Shown here: positions 45,773 to 54,440 of the stretch, piece after piece | Layout of the letters: each line of letters starts with the position of its first letter | Position numbering within the stretch: position 1 is the first letter of the stretch | Source of the DNA: Neobacillus thermocopriae | GTDB lineage: Bacteria; Bacillota; Bacilli; Bacillales; Cytobacillaceae | Assembly: GCF_010975035.1 (NCBI RefSeq) | Contig: NZ_JAAIUV010000011.1 | Coordinates: 35,251 to 99,250 of the forward strand | Direction of reading: 5' to 3' | DNA: 64,000 nt | The notes under the pieces: generated by a model | What the model was told of the DNA's origin: nothing | Database searches by the model: none | Seen by the model: only the letters and a program-made list of their open reading frames with translations | Translations under genes and position numbers: made by a program

Positions 45773-48700
45773 TTATCCAATTTCACTTTGAATCTTTGTT
45801 AATACGTCCACAGATACACCACCATCTAATGTAGCGAGTAGACTTAAATAAAAATCATTTACTTGCTCCATCATTTGATTTATAAGGAGGTTAAATTCCT
45901 CTGACAATTCCTCTGTGAAATGGTGGATCATGCGCTCCCCTTCTATCTTAAGATAGTTATCTGCAGGAGAATTTAAGACACGGTTAAGCTCTTCACTCAT
46001 GAATTTCTTTTCATTTTTTTCAAAAAATGATTTTGGGTTATTAAAGTAAGATTTTGCTTTTGTAAACAAGTGTTGATCGAGATTTTGGAATGCAATAGGA
46101 AAATCAATTTCTCTTCCTTTTTTCTTTTCATAGATGGAGAAAGATAAATCTGGATTTACTTCTTTCAATTTTCTCACTAACGTTGATTGGTAATCCGACA
46201 TAATCTTTTCTATGAATCGTTCTAGTCTTACAGTAGTAGCCCTCATTTCTTGTGCAAAATCAAAACCAAGACTTTCTAAAAATTCTTCCAATGCCGATTG
46301 CAAGACTTTTTTCAAATTCCGTCCATCCACTCTCAATATCGAAGGGTTAAAAGATTCTTTAAAGAAATCATTAAAACGGAAGAAAACACGTTGTTTTATA
46401 TAATAAATTAATTCTTCAGCCTCCTGATGAAGGTGATTCTTTAACGGTTCAACCGTTTCATTATTAAAGATCCGATTGATTGTGGCTCTTTGTTTCTCTA
46501 TATTCATACGTTTCTGCTCTTTAACAGTTTGGTCTTCTTTTGCATTGTGAATCAGTCGGTCAATTAATTCCCGCACACGATCAATTTCTTTTTGGGCAGA
46601 GGTAATTACCACATCTGTCAGGTCATGATTGATAAAATAATAAAACTCTTTCTCAAACTGGTTAATGCCCGAATTAAAGTCACTATTATGGATAGTCTTC
46701 TCTTTTAGAGCATTCAAACTGGATAACGGATAGAGATGTGGTTTTCTAATCCCGTATTTAACAAGCTGCTCTGTGACATATTGAACCACAGCCTCTTTCT
46801 CTTCTTTATTTTCAGCCAGATCAATCGCATTAATGATAAAGAACATTTTATCCATTTGGAATGATTCTTTCACACGTCCCAACTGGATTAAAAATTCACG
46901 GTCAGCTTTTGAAAAGGCATGGTTATAATACGTAACAAAAAGAATGGCATCTGAATTTTTAATATAATCAAAGGCAACACCGGTATGACGTGCATTGATA
47001 GAATCTGCTCCTGGTGTATCGACTAAGGTAATTCCCTTACGAGTTAACTCACAATCATAGTAAAACTCGATCCATTCAACAAAACAGGATCTTTCTTCTT
47101 TAGCTACAAATTCGTGAAATTCAGTCACATCTGTTTGTAAGACGTCTCCAAGCCTATTCACATAAGTGTCATACCCTTTATGAAAAGCTTTTAGAAAGGC
47201 ATAATGCGTTTTTTCTAATACACCTTTCTGCCCTTCCTCGATAAAAATCTGATCAATTAATTTAAACGCCTCCGCAAAATCCTTAGCTTGTAAATCAAAT
47301 ACCTTTAAGGAACGGTTTATGTCCTCTAACATCGACTCTCTTTCTTTAAATTTTACTAGAACTGTTCCATGCTGATAGTCTGCTGTTATAGGTTTAATTT
47401 TGTTAATAGCGGCTGTTGTAGGATTAGGCGAAACCGGTAAAACTTTATCCCCTATTAATGCATTGGCAAAAGAAGATTTTCCTGCACTAAATGCACCAAA
47501 TAAGGCTACTGTAAATCCTTTATTTTCAAGTCTTGAAGCCTTCTCAACCAATTCTTCAGCTAGCTTTTGAAAACCCGGTAAATCCTGAATCAACTTGGCG
47601 ACATGCAGAAGCTTCTTCACCGTCGGCTTTAAATGTGCCTCCGCATTTTCAACATCTTTTCCTTCCTTCACAACCAAATTTTTTGGTTGTTCCGATACAG
47701 GATAGATACCATTCGTCTCCATTTTTTCCATTGTGCTAGACACCAATTCTTGTGCCGTTTTAGGTTTAATGACTTCAAACTCTTCTTCTTCCTTAGAAAA
47801 AAGATTGTTTGGATCTACAGAGTATGTTTCGGTTTGGTTAAGCAGTTTATTAATGTCAGATTCCACTGCATTCAGAGTATCTTTGTATTTTTGAAGTTCG
47901 GAACGTGCTTTAATATATTTTTCAAGTTTTATATATTCTTTCTCGTACTGCTGCTTTAATTTTACTGATTGCAGTTTTACCGCTTCTAAAAATTGATTTT
48001 TAAATTCTGTCAATTCATTTCTAGCCAATTTCTTAATTTCATTTGCAACATCTTCTGTGTAATGAAGTAGATATTCTCCAGATAAACGGGCACCCGGCTT
48101 AACTGAATTAATTATCACATCTTTCTTGAATGTAATGGAGTAAGATTGAGCCAAAACAAGCAGATCTCCTTGATCAAGCCCATATTCCTTGATCGTACGC
48201 AAAAGGAATTCACGTATATGCCACTCAACTTGAGTTTTCGTTTTTTCTAATATATCCTGATAAAACTTCTCAAGTCTTGCTATTCGTTCCTCTTCGGTCT
48301 TTTTCTTGGCAAATAAGAAGCCTACTTTAAATTCCGGCTGACAAGCCTCTAAATAACTTTCTGCCAATGCCCTTGTTTCAAATGGCATTATATAAGCATT
48401 TTTTAATATTTGGCTAATTCCCTCATCCAATTCTTTTCCTTCATTTCTTCCATCTTCAGTGAATGTGTTTATCTGTCCTTCTAGCCTCTGGTAAGTTTCT
48501 TCCAATTCTTCTTTTTCTTGCTCTGACAATTCAGTTAAAGTGTTAATTAATGGATTCATCTTTTCTTCCATTTTTTTATTTAATTGTTGCAAATGATCTT
48601 GTGCAATCTTTTTTAAAGAGTGATACATGGAAGGTATTATTAATTCATCCTTAGCCGCCAATTTATCATCTATAAATGACTTTAGATTTTGAAATTCATT

Positions 48701-49447
48701 GAACGGATGCTCAGGGTTCTTCAGTGAAGTATAAAAAATTTTAGAAGGATTTACTCCCCAAGATGCAAACGATTCCACTACACTTTTTTGAAATTCAAAA
48801 AAACTTAGTTCCTCCTCATTATGCTTATCAATTTGATTAACAATAAGGTAGATCTCTTTCCCCGCTTCCGTTAATTCCTTGGTAAACAGAAAATTCAATT
48901 CAGCCTGAACATGATTATAGTCCATAACATAAAAAATTAAATCAGCTAGATGAATTGCAGACTCAGTGGCAATTCGGTGTGCATCATCCGCTGAGTCAAT
49001 GCCAGGTGTATCCATAATGACTGTATTTTCCGGTAATTTGGAATGGCGATGACTGATCTCAATTGATTCAATAGCATCCCCATCTTTGCAATAATTTTTG
49101 ACTAAATGATAATCATATGGAGCTAAATAAAGACGAGGTTTCTCATGTTTAAAAAACACTTTAGCATATTCATCACCAGATTTTACTTTTACTAAATTGG
49201 CACTGGTTGGGATCGGGCTTGAAGGTAGTAAATTTTCCCCAATTACCCGATTTATCATGGTTGATTTTCCTGCGGAAAAATGCCCACAAAAAGCAATGGA
49301 AAACTCACGATTTCTAAGCTTTACAGCAAGCTGTTTCACTTTTTCAGCACTCAGAAAATCTTCTTTTTCTAAATAGTATTCATGGAATGAAATTAATTTT
49401 TGTTTTAATGTTTGGACCGTTTCTTGTTGAACTGTTGTTTTTGCCAT
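45773..49447 (-). CDS. dynA: Double dynamin-like membrane-remodelling GTPase DynA (YpbR)
   Basis: 1224 residues: two dynamin units in one chain. P-loops FCGHFSAGKSTMINRV (near 53) and LFGAFSAGKSSFANAL (near 650), switch motifs DTPGIDSADD and DTPGADSINA, G4 NQIDKH and NAIDLA, each followed by helical stalk and paddle regions. DynA of Bacillus subtilis is 1193 residues, tethers and fuses membranes and protects against phage and antibiotics. Confidence 0.94.
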   Translation of the reverse strand: MAKTTVQQETVQTLKQKLISFHEYYLEKEDFLSAEKVKQLAVKLRNREFSIAFCGHFSAGKSTMINRVIGENLLPSSPIPTSANLVKVKSGDEYAKVFFKHEKPRLYLAPYDYHLVKNYCKDGDAIESIEISHRHSKLPENTVIMDTPGIDSADDAHRIATESAIHLADLIFYVMDYNHVQAELNFLFTKELTEAGKEIYLIVNQIDKHNEEELSFFEFQKSVVESFASWGVNPSKIFYTSLKNPEHPFNEFQNLKSFIDDKLAAKDELIIPSMYHSLKKIAQDHLQQLNKKMEEKMNPLINTLTELSEQEKEELEETYQRLEGQINTFTEDGRNEGKELDEGISQILKNAYIMPFETRALAESYLEACQPEFKVGFLFAKKKTEEERIARLEKFYQDILEKTKTQVEWHIREFLLRTIKEYGLDQGDLLVLAQSYSITFKKDVIINSVKPGARLSGEYLLHYTEDVANEIKKLARNELTEFKNQFLEAVKLQSVKLKQQYEKEYIKLEKYIKARSELQKYKDTLNAVESDINKLLNQTETYSVDPNNLFSKEEEEFEVIKPKTAQELVSSTMEKMETNGIYPVSEQPKNLVVKEGKDVENAEAHLKPTVKKLLHVAKLIQDLPGFQKLAEELVEKASRLENKGFTVALFGAFSAGKSSFANALIGDKVLPVSPNPTTAAINKIKPITADYQHGTVLVKFKERESMLEDINRSLKVFDLQAKDFAEAFKLIDQIFIEEGQKGVLEKTHYAFLKAFHKGYDTYVNRLGDVLQTDVTEFHEFVAKEERSCFVEWIEFYYDCELTRKGITLVDTPGADSINARHTGVAFDYIKNSDAILFVTYYNHAFSKADREFLIQLGRVKESFQMDKMFFIINAIDLAENKEEKEAVVQYVTEQLVKYGIRKPHLYPLSSLNALKEKTIHNSDFNSGINQFEKEFYYFINHDLTDVVITSAQKEIDRVRELIDRLIHNAKEDQTVKEQKRMNIEKQRATINRIFNNETVEPLKNHLHQEAEELIYYIKQRVFFRFNDFFKESFNPSILRVDGRNLKKVLQSALEEFLESLGFDFAQEMRATTVRLERFIEKIMSDYQSTLVRKLKEVNPDLSFSIYEKKKGREIDFPIAFQNLDQHLFTKAKSYFNNPKSFFEKNEKKFMSEELNRVLNSPADNYLKIEGERMIHHFTEELSEEFNLLINQMMEQVNDFYLSLLATLDGGVSVDVLTKIQSEIG

Positions 49448-49540
49448 TTATACTAATACCCCTTAAGAACGTTATGATACGTTTATTTTATACGATAATT
49501 CAAACTTTTCCTATCTTGACATGTATATTCCCAAATAAAA

Positions 49541-49575
49541 ACAAAAAAGCCGAAGACAAAAGTCTCTTCGGCTTT
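49541..49575 (-). terminator. Terminator of the Fur-controlled micropeptide gene
   Basis: Arms AAAGCCGAAGAC/GTCTCTTCGGCTTT with one bulge (49546-49557, 49562-49575); minus strand continues TTTTTTGTTTTT. Confidence 0.85.
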
Positions 49576-49589
49576 AACTTTAAATAAGG

Positions 49590-49670
49590 TTATTGCGTAA
49601 CATTCTTTAAAACGTATTTCATAATAAATGCATAGATAATGATGGTCCCGCCTACGAACGCATAGGTCAT
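49590..49670 (-). CDS. 26-residue membrane micropeptide, Fur-controlled
   Basis: ATG ... TAA, 26 residues: MTYAFVGGTIIIYAFIMKYV then LKNVTQ. One hydrophobic helix with a basic C-terminal end. AAGGTAGGTGT precedes the ATG by 6 nt. It has its own promoter with two Fur boxes (49702-49756) and its own terminator (49541-49575), so an iron-starvation micropeptide is well supported as a transcription unit. It brings to mind the very small Fur-regulated proteins FbpA-C of Bacillus subtilis, but I claim no homology. Confidence 0.68.
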   Translation of the reverse strand: MTYAFVGGTIIIYAFIMKYVLKNVTQ

Positions 49671-49701
49671 ATGTAGACACCTACCTTTTTTAAGGTTGTG
49701 T

Positions 49702-49756
49702 TGAGAATGATTTTCATCCTTAATCAAATTTTATCACAGGTGATAATCATTTTCAA
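49702..49756 (-). promoter_or_regulatory. Promoter with two Fur boxes
   Basis: Minus strand TTGAAA (49756-49751), 17 nt, TAAAAT (49733-49728). One Fur box TGATAATCATTTTCA (49741-49755; 13 of 14 consensus positions of the 7-1-7 box) covers the -35 and spacer; another TGAGAATGATTTTCA (49702-49716; 12 of 14) sits just after the start site. Confidence 0.82.
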
Positions 49757-49780
49757 TACTCCTCCCGTATATGAAAACAA

Positions 49781-50350
49781 TTATTTAACAATTTTCGGAA
49801 TAAAGCGGTTGCAATCCTGAAATGCTTTTTTATATTCAGTTAAACTATTTAGGGCTTTCTCTTCCTCTTGTATGCGGATTGATAACAAGTACAGATTTAT
49901 AATGGTAAATATTAAAGATGTCCAAATGCATTGAAACAATATTGGAATCATCATAATCTCTGTGATTACAACTAAATAATTGGGATGTTTCATATACTTG
50001 TACGGTCCATTTTGTATTACTTTTGCATAGGGTTGGACAATAATTTTCGTATTCCAATATTTTCCTAATGTGAAAATAACCCATATTCTAAGGAATTGAA
50101 CAATAATAATGATCATCAATATTACCGGCCAAAATGGAGATAACTCTTTATTGAACATTATTTTTTCAATAATTAGTGAGATAAAGAATAATACATGGAT
50201 CAACACTATACTGCGATATTGTTTTTCTCCAAATTCTATAGCTCCTTGCAGCTTCATCCATTTCTCATTTTTTCTAGCAATTAAGAGTTCACCCATCCGC
50301 TGAAAGATAAGAATACCAATCATGTTAATAAAAGGAAAAATATCATTCAT
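49781..50350 (-). CDS. ypbQ: Isoprenylcysteine carboxyl methyltransferase-like O-methylase YpbQ (BpsB)
   Basis: 189 residues, four or five membrane helices, with the ICMT-type motif KYMKHPNYLVVITEIMMIP (HPNY) and a C-terminal acidic/His-free EEEKALN stretch. In Bacillus subtilis it methylates alkylpyrones made by BcsA (BpsA). Overlaps the bcsA stop by 4 nt. Confidence 0.9.
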   Translation of the reverse strand: MNDIFPFINMIGILIFQRMGELLIARKNEKWMKLQGAIEFGEKQYRSIVLIHVLFFISLIIEKIMFNKELSPFWPVILMIIIIVQFLRIWVIFTLGKYWNTKIIVQPYAKVIQNGPYKYMKHPNYLVVITEIMMIPILFQCIWTSLIFTIINLYLLSIRIQEEEKALNSLTEYKKAFQDCNRFIPKIVK

Positions 50351-51438
50351 TCAAACCACCTTAACAATATTAATTCCGAACTAAAGCCTGGCCCTAGAGC
50401 TACACAGAGTCCATAAGATCCTCTTGGGATTTTCTTCTCTAAATGCTGTTTAAGCACATAAAATATGGTCGCTGATGACATATTTCCATACTGTTGTAAT
50501 ACATACATGGAATCTTCCAAAATGGATGCTGGTATATTTAAGGCATGCCTATAGGCATCTATAATCTTTTTTCCACCAGGATGTGCAATAAAATAATCAA
50601 TTTTCTTTAACTCAATATGATGTTTCTCCAAGAATTCATTCACATTGGGTTTTAGCCAGCTTTCTACAATATGAGGTATGTCCCTCGAAAAAATAACAAA
50701 TAAACCATCGTTTTTTATGTCCCATCCCATCACATCCAATGAATTTGGCATCAACGTTGATTGAGTCGCCATAATCGAGGGAATCGTCTCTTTTTGCCGA
50801 TACTCATCCATATTACTTTCATCACCGCACACTAAAGCACATGCCACCCCATCGGCAAAAAGAGATGTCCCGATCAAATTACTTTTTGAAAGATCATTCT
50901 TTTGGAATGTTAAACTGCAAAACTCTACTGAAAGGACAAGCACTTTTGCCTTCGGAAATGCTTGACAATATTCATAAGCCCTCGATAGTCCAGCCACTCC
51001 TCCAGCACAACCAAGTCCCCAGATTGGAATCCTCTTTGTATGCTTATGAAATGGAAGATGATTCATTATCCTTGCTTCTATACTGGGAGTCGCAAATCCG
51101 GTGGATGTAATAAAAAAGATGGCATCTATTTCTTCATAAGGAATTCGTTTTTTTAAAAAACTATTTTTGCCTAAACATGCGGAAATTGCTTTTGTACCAA
51201 GAGATACTGCTGCTTCAATAAATATACGATTCCGTTCCTCAAAACTATGGTTTTCGTGAAACCAGTCAATATGATGTAGTATATGCCTCTTTTTGATCTC
51301 ACCATTTTTAAAAACCATCAGTAAGCGGTCGATATCCTTATAAGCAGCCCCAAATAGCTCTCGTACAAACTCTGCTACCTGCGTTTGTGAAATTTGTACT
51401 GGTGGAATAACCTCTGCAACTGAAAGAATTGTGGGCAT
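50347..51438 (-). CDS. bcsA: Type III polyketide synthase BcsA (BpsA)
   Basis: 363 residues, chalcone-synthase fold. Catalytic triad: Cys in WGLGCAGGVAGLSRA, His in FIAHPGGKKII and Asn in QYGNMSSATI. Makes long-chain alkylpyrones from fatty acyl-CoA. Start ATG (MPTILSVAEVIPP) after AAGGAGAATGAGA; two codons before are dropped. In an operon with ypbQ. Confidence 0.94.
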   Translation of the reverse strand: MPTILSVAEVIPPVQISQTQVAEFVRELFGAAYKDIDRLLMVFKNGEIKKRHILHHIDWFHENHSFEERNRIFIEAAVSLGTKAISACLGKNSFLKKRIPYEEIDAIFFITSTGFATPSIEARIMNHLPFHKHTKRIPIWGLGCAGGVAGLSRAYEYCQAFPKAKVLVLSVEFCSLTFQKNDLSKSNLIGTSLFADGVACALVCGDESNMDEYRQKETIPSIMATQSTLMPNSLDVMGWDIKNDGLFVIFSRDIPHIVESWLKPNVNEFLEKHHIELKKIDYFIAHPGGKKIIDAYRHALNIPASILEDSMYVLQQYGNMSSATIFYVLKQHLEKKIPRGSYGLCVALGPGFSSELILLRWFE

Positions 51439-51499
51439 TCTCATTCTCCTTCATAACATAGGTAACCATAATTTTCCCCATTGTTTGTTCATTATTCAA

Positions 51500-51532
51500 A
51501 ATAAAAAAAGCTTCTCCTACTTAAGGAGAAGC
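51500..51532 (-). terminator. Terminator upstream of bcsA
   Basis: Arms GCTTCTCCT/AGGAGAAGC (51510-51518, 51524-51532), then TTTTTTTATT on the minus strand. It must end a minus-strand transcript coming from the right, in line with the small gene at 51616. Confidence 0.85.
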
Positions 51533-51615
51533 AGACGTTTTGAAGGTTGTTGTTGTGCATTTTTATTATATCCTGAAATAAAACTACCTTCATTACATAA
51601 ACATTTCCAATTTAT

Positions 51616-51735
51616 TTATCTATCAGGCTGTTTTTGAACTTCTATTATTATTTTATTTTTCACCAATTTCCCACAAATTTTACAATATTCTATTTTGCTA
51701 TATAAAAGACAACATTGATGGCAATAGTATTTCAC
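51616..51735 (-). CDS. 39-residue zinc-ribbon micropeptide
   Basis: GTG ... TAA: MKYYCHQCCLLYSKIEYCKI then CGKLVKNKIIIEVQKQPDR. Two CxxC knuckles (Cys5/8 and Cys18/21, the latter followed by Gly) make a zinc ribbon. A GGTGGTGG-like ribosome site lies about 9 nt upstream. A terminator on the same strand lies about 85 nt downstream. I do not know the family. Confidence 0.5.
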   Translation of the reverse strand: MKYYCHQCCLLYSKIEYCKICGKLVKNKIIIEVQKQPDR

Positions 51736-51863
51736 CAATTAAACCACCACCGTTTCCAAAAAAAATAGATTATATGTTTATCTTATTTTCATCCATTCGA
51801 AGTGGTGAGAAAAAATCTTAAAAAATGAGGATACATATTTTTCTTTAGACAATTTAAATCAAT

Positions 51864-51966
51864 TATCTGTATCACAGATAAAGTGTGATTGTTCACACTT
51901 TATTCATATTTACCTAGGTCAAAAGTGATATATATCACTGTTACATCAAGTTTTTAACATTAACAT
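51864..51966 (+). promoter_or_regulatory. Three palindromes and -10 of the ba3 oxidase operon
   Basis: (1) TATCTGT-ATC-ACAGATA (51864-51880). (2) AAAGTGTGA-TTGT-TCACACTTT (arms 51880-51888, 51893-51901). (3) AGTGATATATATCACT (51924-51939), an FNR/CRP-type site (GTGA-N6-TCAC). The -10 TAACAT (51961-51966) puts the centre of site 3 at -41.5, the classic FNR activation position. Sites 1 and 2 have other half-site spacing and likely bind other regulators. Confidence 0.65.
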
Positions 51967-52094
51967 TGTAGTTACTTAAGGAATGAACAATTTGTGGATT
52001 TTATGGAATTTATCTTTTCCTTTCACAATTGTTTTGTATGATGAAAGTGAACTTAACTCAATTATTTTTACATGTTTTGAAGGGAGTGTGGATT

Positions 52095-52244
52095 ATGGCG
52101 AAACCAGAACTTAAAACAAATCAAAAAACTCAAGTGGAAGATCGTTCTTCACTCAAGGGAACATTAGCATCCGTTTTCTTATTGGGACTATTTATTATCG
52201 TTTCATGGGTTAGTGTCTACTACTTATTCGTAGATCGTTTTTAA
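52095..52244 (+). CDS. Cytochrome oxidase small subunit (IIa/CbaD-like)
   Basis: 49 residues: polar N-terminus then one membrane helix (LASVFLLGLFIIVSWVSVYYLFVDRF). The position before subunit II of a ba3 oxidase and the single helix fit the small subunit IIa of ba3-type enzymes. ATG after AGGGAGTGTGGATT. Confidence 0.75.
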   Translation: MAKPELKTNQKTQVEDRSSLKGTLASVFLLGLFIIVSWVSVYYLFVDRF

Positions 52245-52264
52245 TGATTAAGGGGGGAAAGTTT

Positions 52265-52744
52265 ATGCATATGCATAAATTTGAAAAAATTTGGCTGACT
52301 TTTGGTATAGGCTGTCTTGTCGTTTTTTTAACAGTCGTTGGCGTAAGCGCCTTCTACCTAGGCAATAAACCTGCGAGCTGTTTAACTACAATTGATCCTG
52401 AAAAGGTTACACAAACAAAACCTTTTGATAAACCAGGACTCCATAAAGTCGAAGGAAAAGAATGGGATTATGAATTAGTTTTTGTTGCATCTGCCTTTTC
52501 CTATCAACCTGCACAAGTAGAGGTACCGTTAGGAGCAAAAGTCAAGGTGATTGCAACAACAACTGATGTCGTCCATGGTCTTGAAGTAGCGGGAACGAAC
52601 ATTAACATGATGCTTGAACCTGGCTATATCAATGAATATACTACGACATTTGATAAAGCTGGTGAATATCTAATCGTTTGTAATGAATACTGTGGAACTG
52701 GTCACCATTTAATGTTCTCAAAGATTGAGGTGGTAGAAAAATGA
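52265..52744 (+). CDS. cbaA: ba3-type cytochrome c oxidase subunit II (CbaA)
   Basis: 159 residues. One N-terminal helix, then the cupredoxin with the complete CuA site: His in TTDVVHGLEV and CNEYCGTGHHLMF (two Cys, Glu, His, Met). Accepts electrons from cytochrome c. ATG (MHMHKFEKIW) after AAGGGGGGAAAG. Overlaps cbaB by ATGA. Confidence 0.93.
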   Translation: MHMHKFEKIWLTFGIGCLVVFLTVVGVSAFYLGNKPASCLTTIDPEKVTQTKPFDKPGLHKVEGKEWDYELVFVASAFSYQPAQVEVPLGAKVKVIATTTDVVHGLEVAGTNINMMLEPGYINEYTTTFDKAGEYLIVCNEYCGTGHHLMFSKIEVVEK

Positions 52745-54399
52745 TTAATGTAACAGCAGCAAAAATCAAGGTTGACCCTCGTGATGCTAAGCTTTCCATG
52801 GCTCACTTCTTTGTTGCATTCACTGCACTTGCTCTTGGTGGATTAATGGGGCTCCTACAAACGCTTGTTAGATCAGGCAAATTTGAACTACCTTTTGGAA
52901 TTGGATATTATCAAGTACTAACTGTACATGGTGTATTAATGGGGCTTGTTCTTACAACTTTCTTTATAATGGGATTTCAATATGCTGCCGTCTCAAGAAC
53001 TGCCGGCACTCATTCAAATGCAGCCAGACGTACAGGCTGGATTGGCTTTTGGTTAATGACAATTGGAACGCTTATGTCTGCCACAATGGTATTATTAAAT
53101 GAAGCAACTGTTTTATATACATTCTACGCACCACTTCAAGCACATTGGATCTTTTATTTAGGCTTAACTTTCGTTGTAATAGGGAGCTGGATTGATGGTG
53201 CTGCACAAATTATGACCTATGCAAAATGGCGAAAAAACAATCCAGGACAACCAAGCCCTTTATTGAGCTTTATGGCTGTCATTAATACGGTCATGTGGAT
53301 TGTTGCAACATTAGGAGTTGCTGCTACCGTTTTATTCCAATTATTGCCTTGGTCACTCGGTTTGGTTGAAACAGTTGACGTGCTAGTAAGCCGTACCCTA
53401 TTCTGGTATTTTGGCCATCCGCTAGTTTATTTCTGGTTACTTCCAGCTTACATGTGCTGGTATGCTATTATTCCAAAAATTATTGGTGGAAAAATTTTCT
53501 CAGATTCTTTGGCTCGTTTATCTTTTATTCTTTTCTTACTCTTTTCCATACCTGTCGGATTTCACCACCAATTAACTGAGCCAGGTATTGATCCGGTTTG
53601 GAAATTTATTCAAGTAATTTTAACCTTTATGGTTGTAATTCCATCATTAATGACAGCATTTTCTTTATTTGCTACATTTGAAAGATATGGTCGCAGCAAA
53701 GGAGCTACAGGATTATTTGGCTGGTTAAAAGTGCTCCCATGGAATGACGCTCGATTTATTGTTCCTTTTATCGGTATGGTTTCATTTATTCCAGCAGGTG
53801 CAGGTGGTATTATTAATGCCTCAAACCAAATGGACCAAGTTGTTCATAATACAATTTGGGTAACCGGTCACTTCCATTTAACGGCTGCCACTTCTGTAGT
53901 ATTAACATTTTTTGGAATTTCCTATTGGCTAGTACCTCATCTTACTGGTCGAAAATTAACTAAAGCCATGAATAAATTGGGTATCATTCAGGCATGGGTT
54001 TGGTTTATCGGTATGGCTTTCATGTCAGGTGCCATGCACTTTCAAGGATTACTTGGAGGACCAAGACGTTCCTCATTCTCAACTTACGGCAATTCACAGC
54101 AAGCGCTTGAATGGATTCCTTATCAAATTGCACAGGCAGTTGGAGGAACGATTTTATTCCTTGGAATCATTTTAGTACTCATCATATTTATCAATCTTGC
54201 CTTCTTTGCACCAAAAGGGGAAGAGGAATTCCCAGTTGGGGAAGCAGAGAACTTATCAGAGAAAGCTCCTATGGTATTTGAAAACTGGAAATTATGGCTT
54301 GGTATTACAGCAGCCCTCATTCTTTTTGCCTATACTGTTCCATTTATAGACATTATTCAAAATGCACCACCGGGATCCAAAGGGTTCAAAACATGGTAA
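52741..54399 (+). CDS. cbaB: ba3-type cytochrome c oxidase subunit I (CbaB)
   Basis: 552 residues, about 13 membrane helices. Heme/CuB histidines appear in VHGVLMGLVL, FGHPLVYFWLLPAY, FHHQLTEPGIDP and VTGHFHLT. High-affinity proton-pumping oxidase for low oxygen. There is no subunit III gene, as usual for ba3. Ended by a terminator shared with the converging EamA gene. Confidence 0.93.
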   Translation: MINVTAAKIKVDPRDAKLSMAHFFVAFTALALGGLMGLLQTLVRSGKFELPFGIGYYQVLTVHGVLMGLVLTTFFIMGFQYAAVSRTAGTHSNAARRTGWIGFWLMTIGTLMSATMVLLNEATVLYTFYAPLQAHWIFYLGLTFVVIGSWIDGAAQIMTYAKWRKNNPGQPSPLLSFMAVINTVMWIVATLGVAATVLFQLLPWSLGLVETVDVLVSRTLFWYFGHPLVYFWLLPAYMCWYAIIPKIIGGKIFSDSLARLSFILFLLFSIPVGFHHQLTEPGIDPVWKFIQVILTFMVVIPSLMTAFSLFATFERYGRSKGATGLFGWLKVLPWNDARFIVPFIGMVSFIPAGAGGIINASNQMDQVVHNTIWVTGHFHLTAATSVVLTFFGISYWLVPHLTGRKLTKAMNKLGIIQAWVWFIGMAFMSGAMHFQGLLGGPRRSSFSTYGNSQQALEWIPYQIAQAVGGTILFLGIILVLIIFINLAFFAPKGEEEFPVGEAENLSEKAPMVFENWKLWLGITAALILFAYTVPFIDIIQNAPPGSKGFKTW

Positions 54400-54409
54400 A
54401 GTAATAATG

Positions 54410-54440
54410 AGGCTTCAATCTAATGGATTGAAGCCTTTTG
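54410..54440 (+). terminator. Terminator of the oxidase operon
   Basis: Arms AGGCTTCAATC/GATTGAAGCCT (54410-54420, 54426-54436) followed by TTTGTTTTTTT. Confidence 0.9.

Noticed and set aside
51431..51637. Plus-strand 68-codon frame upstream of the oxidase operon
   Set aside because: Overlaps the bcsA start and a terminator hairpin; low-complexity AT-rich reading without ribosome site.
51880..51901. Rex or FNR site reading of the GTGTGA/TCACAC palindrome
   Set aside because: The half-sites are 4 nt apart, while Rex and FNR sites have 6 nt between GTGA and TCAC.
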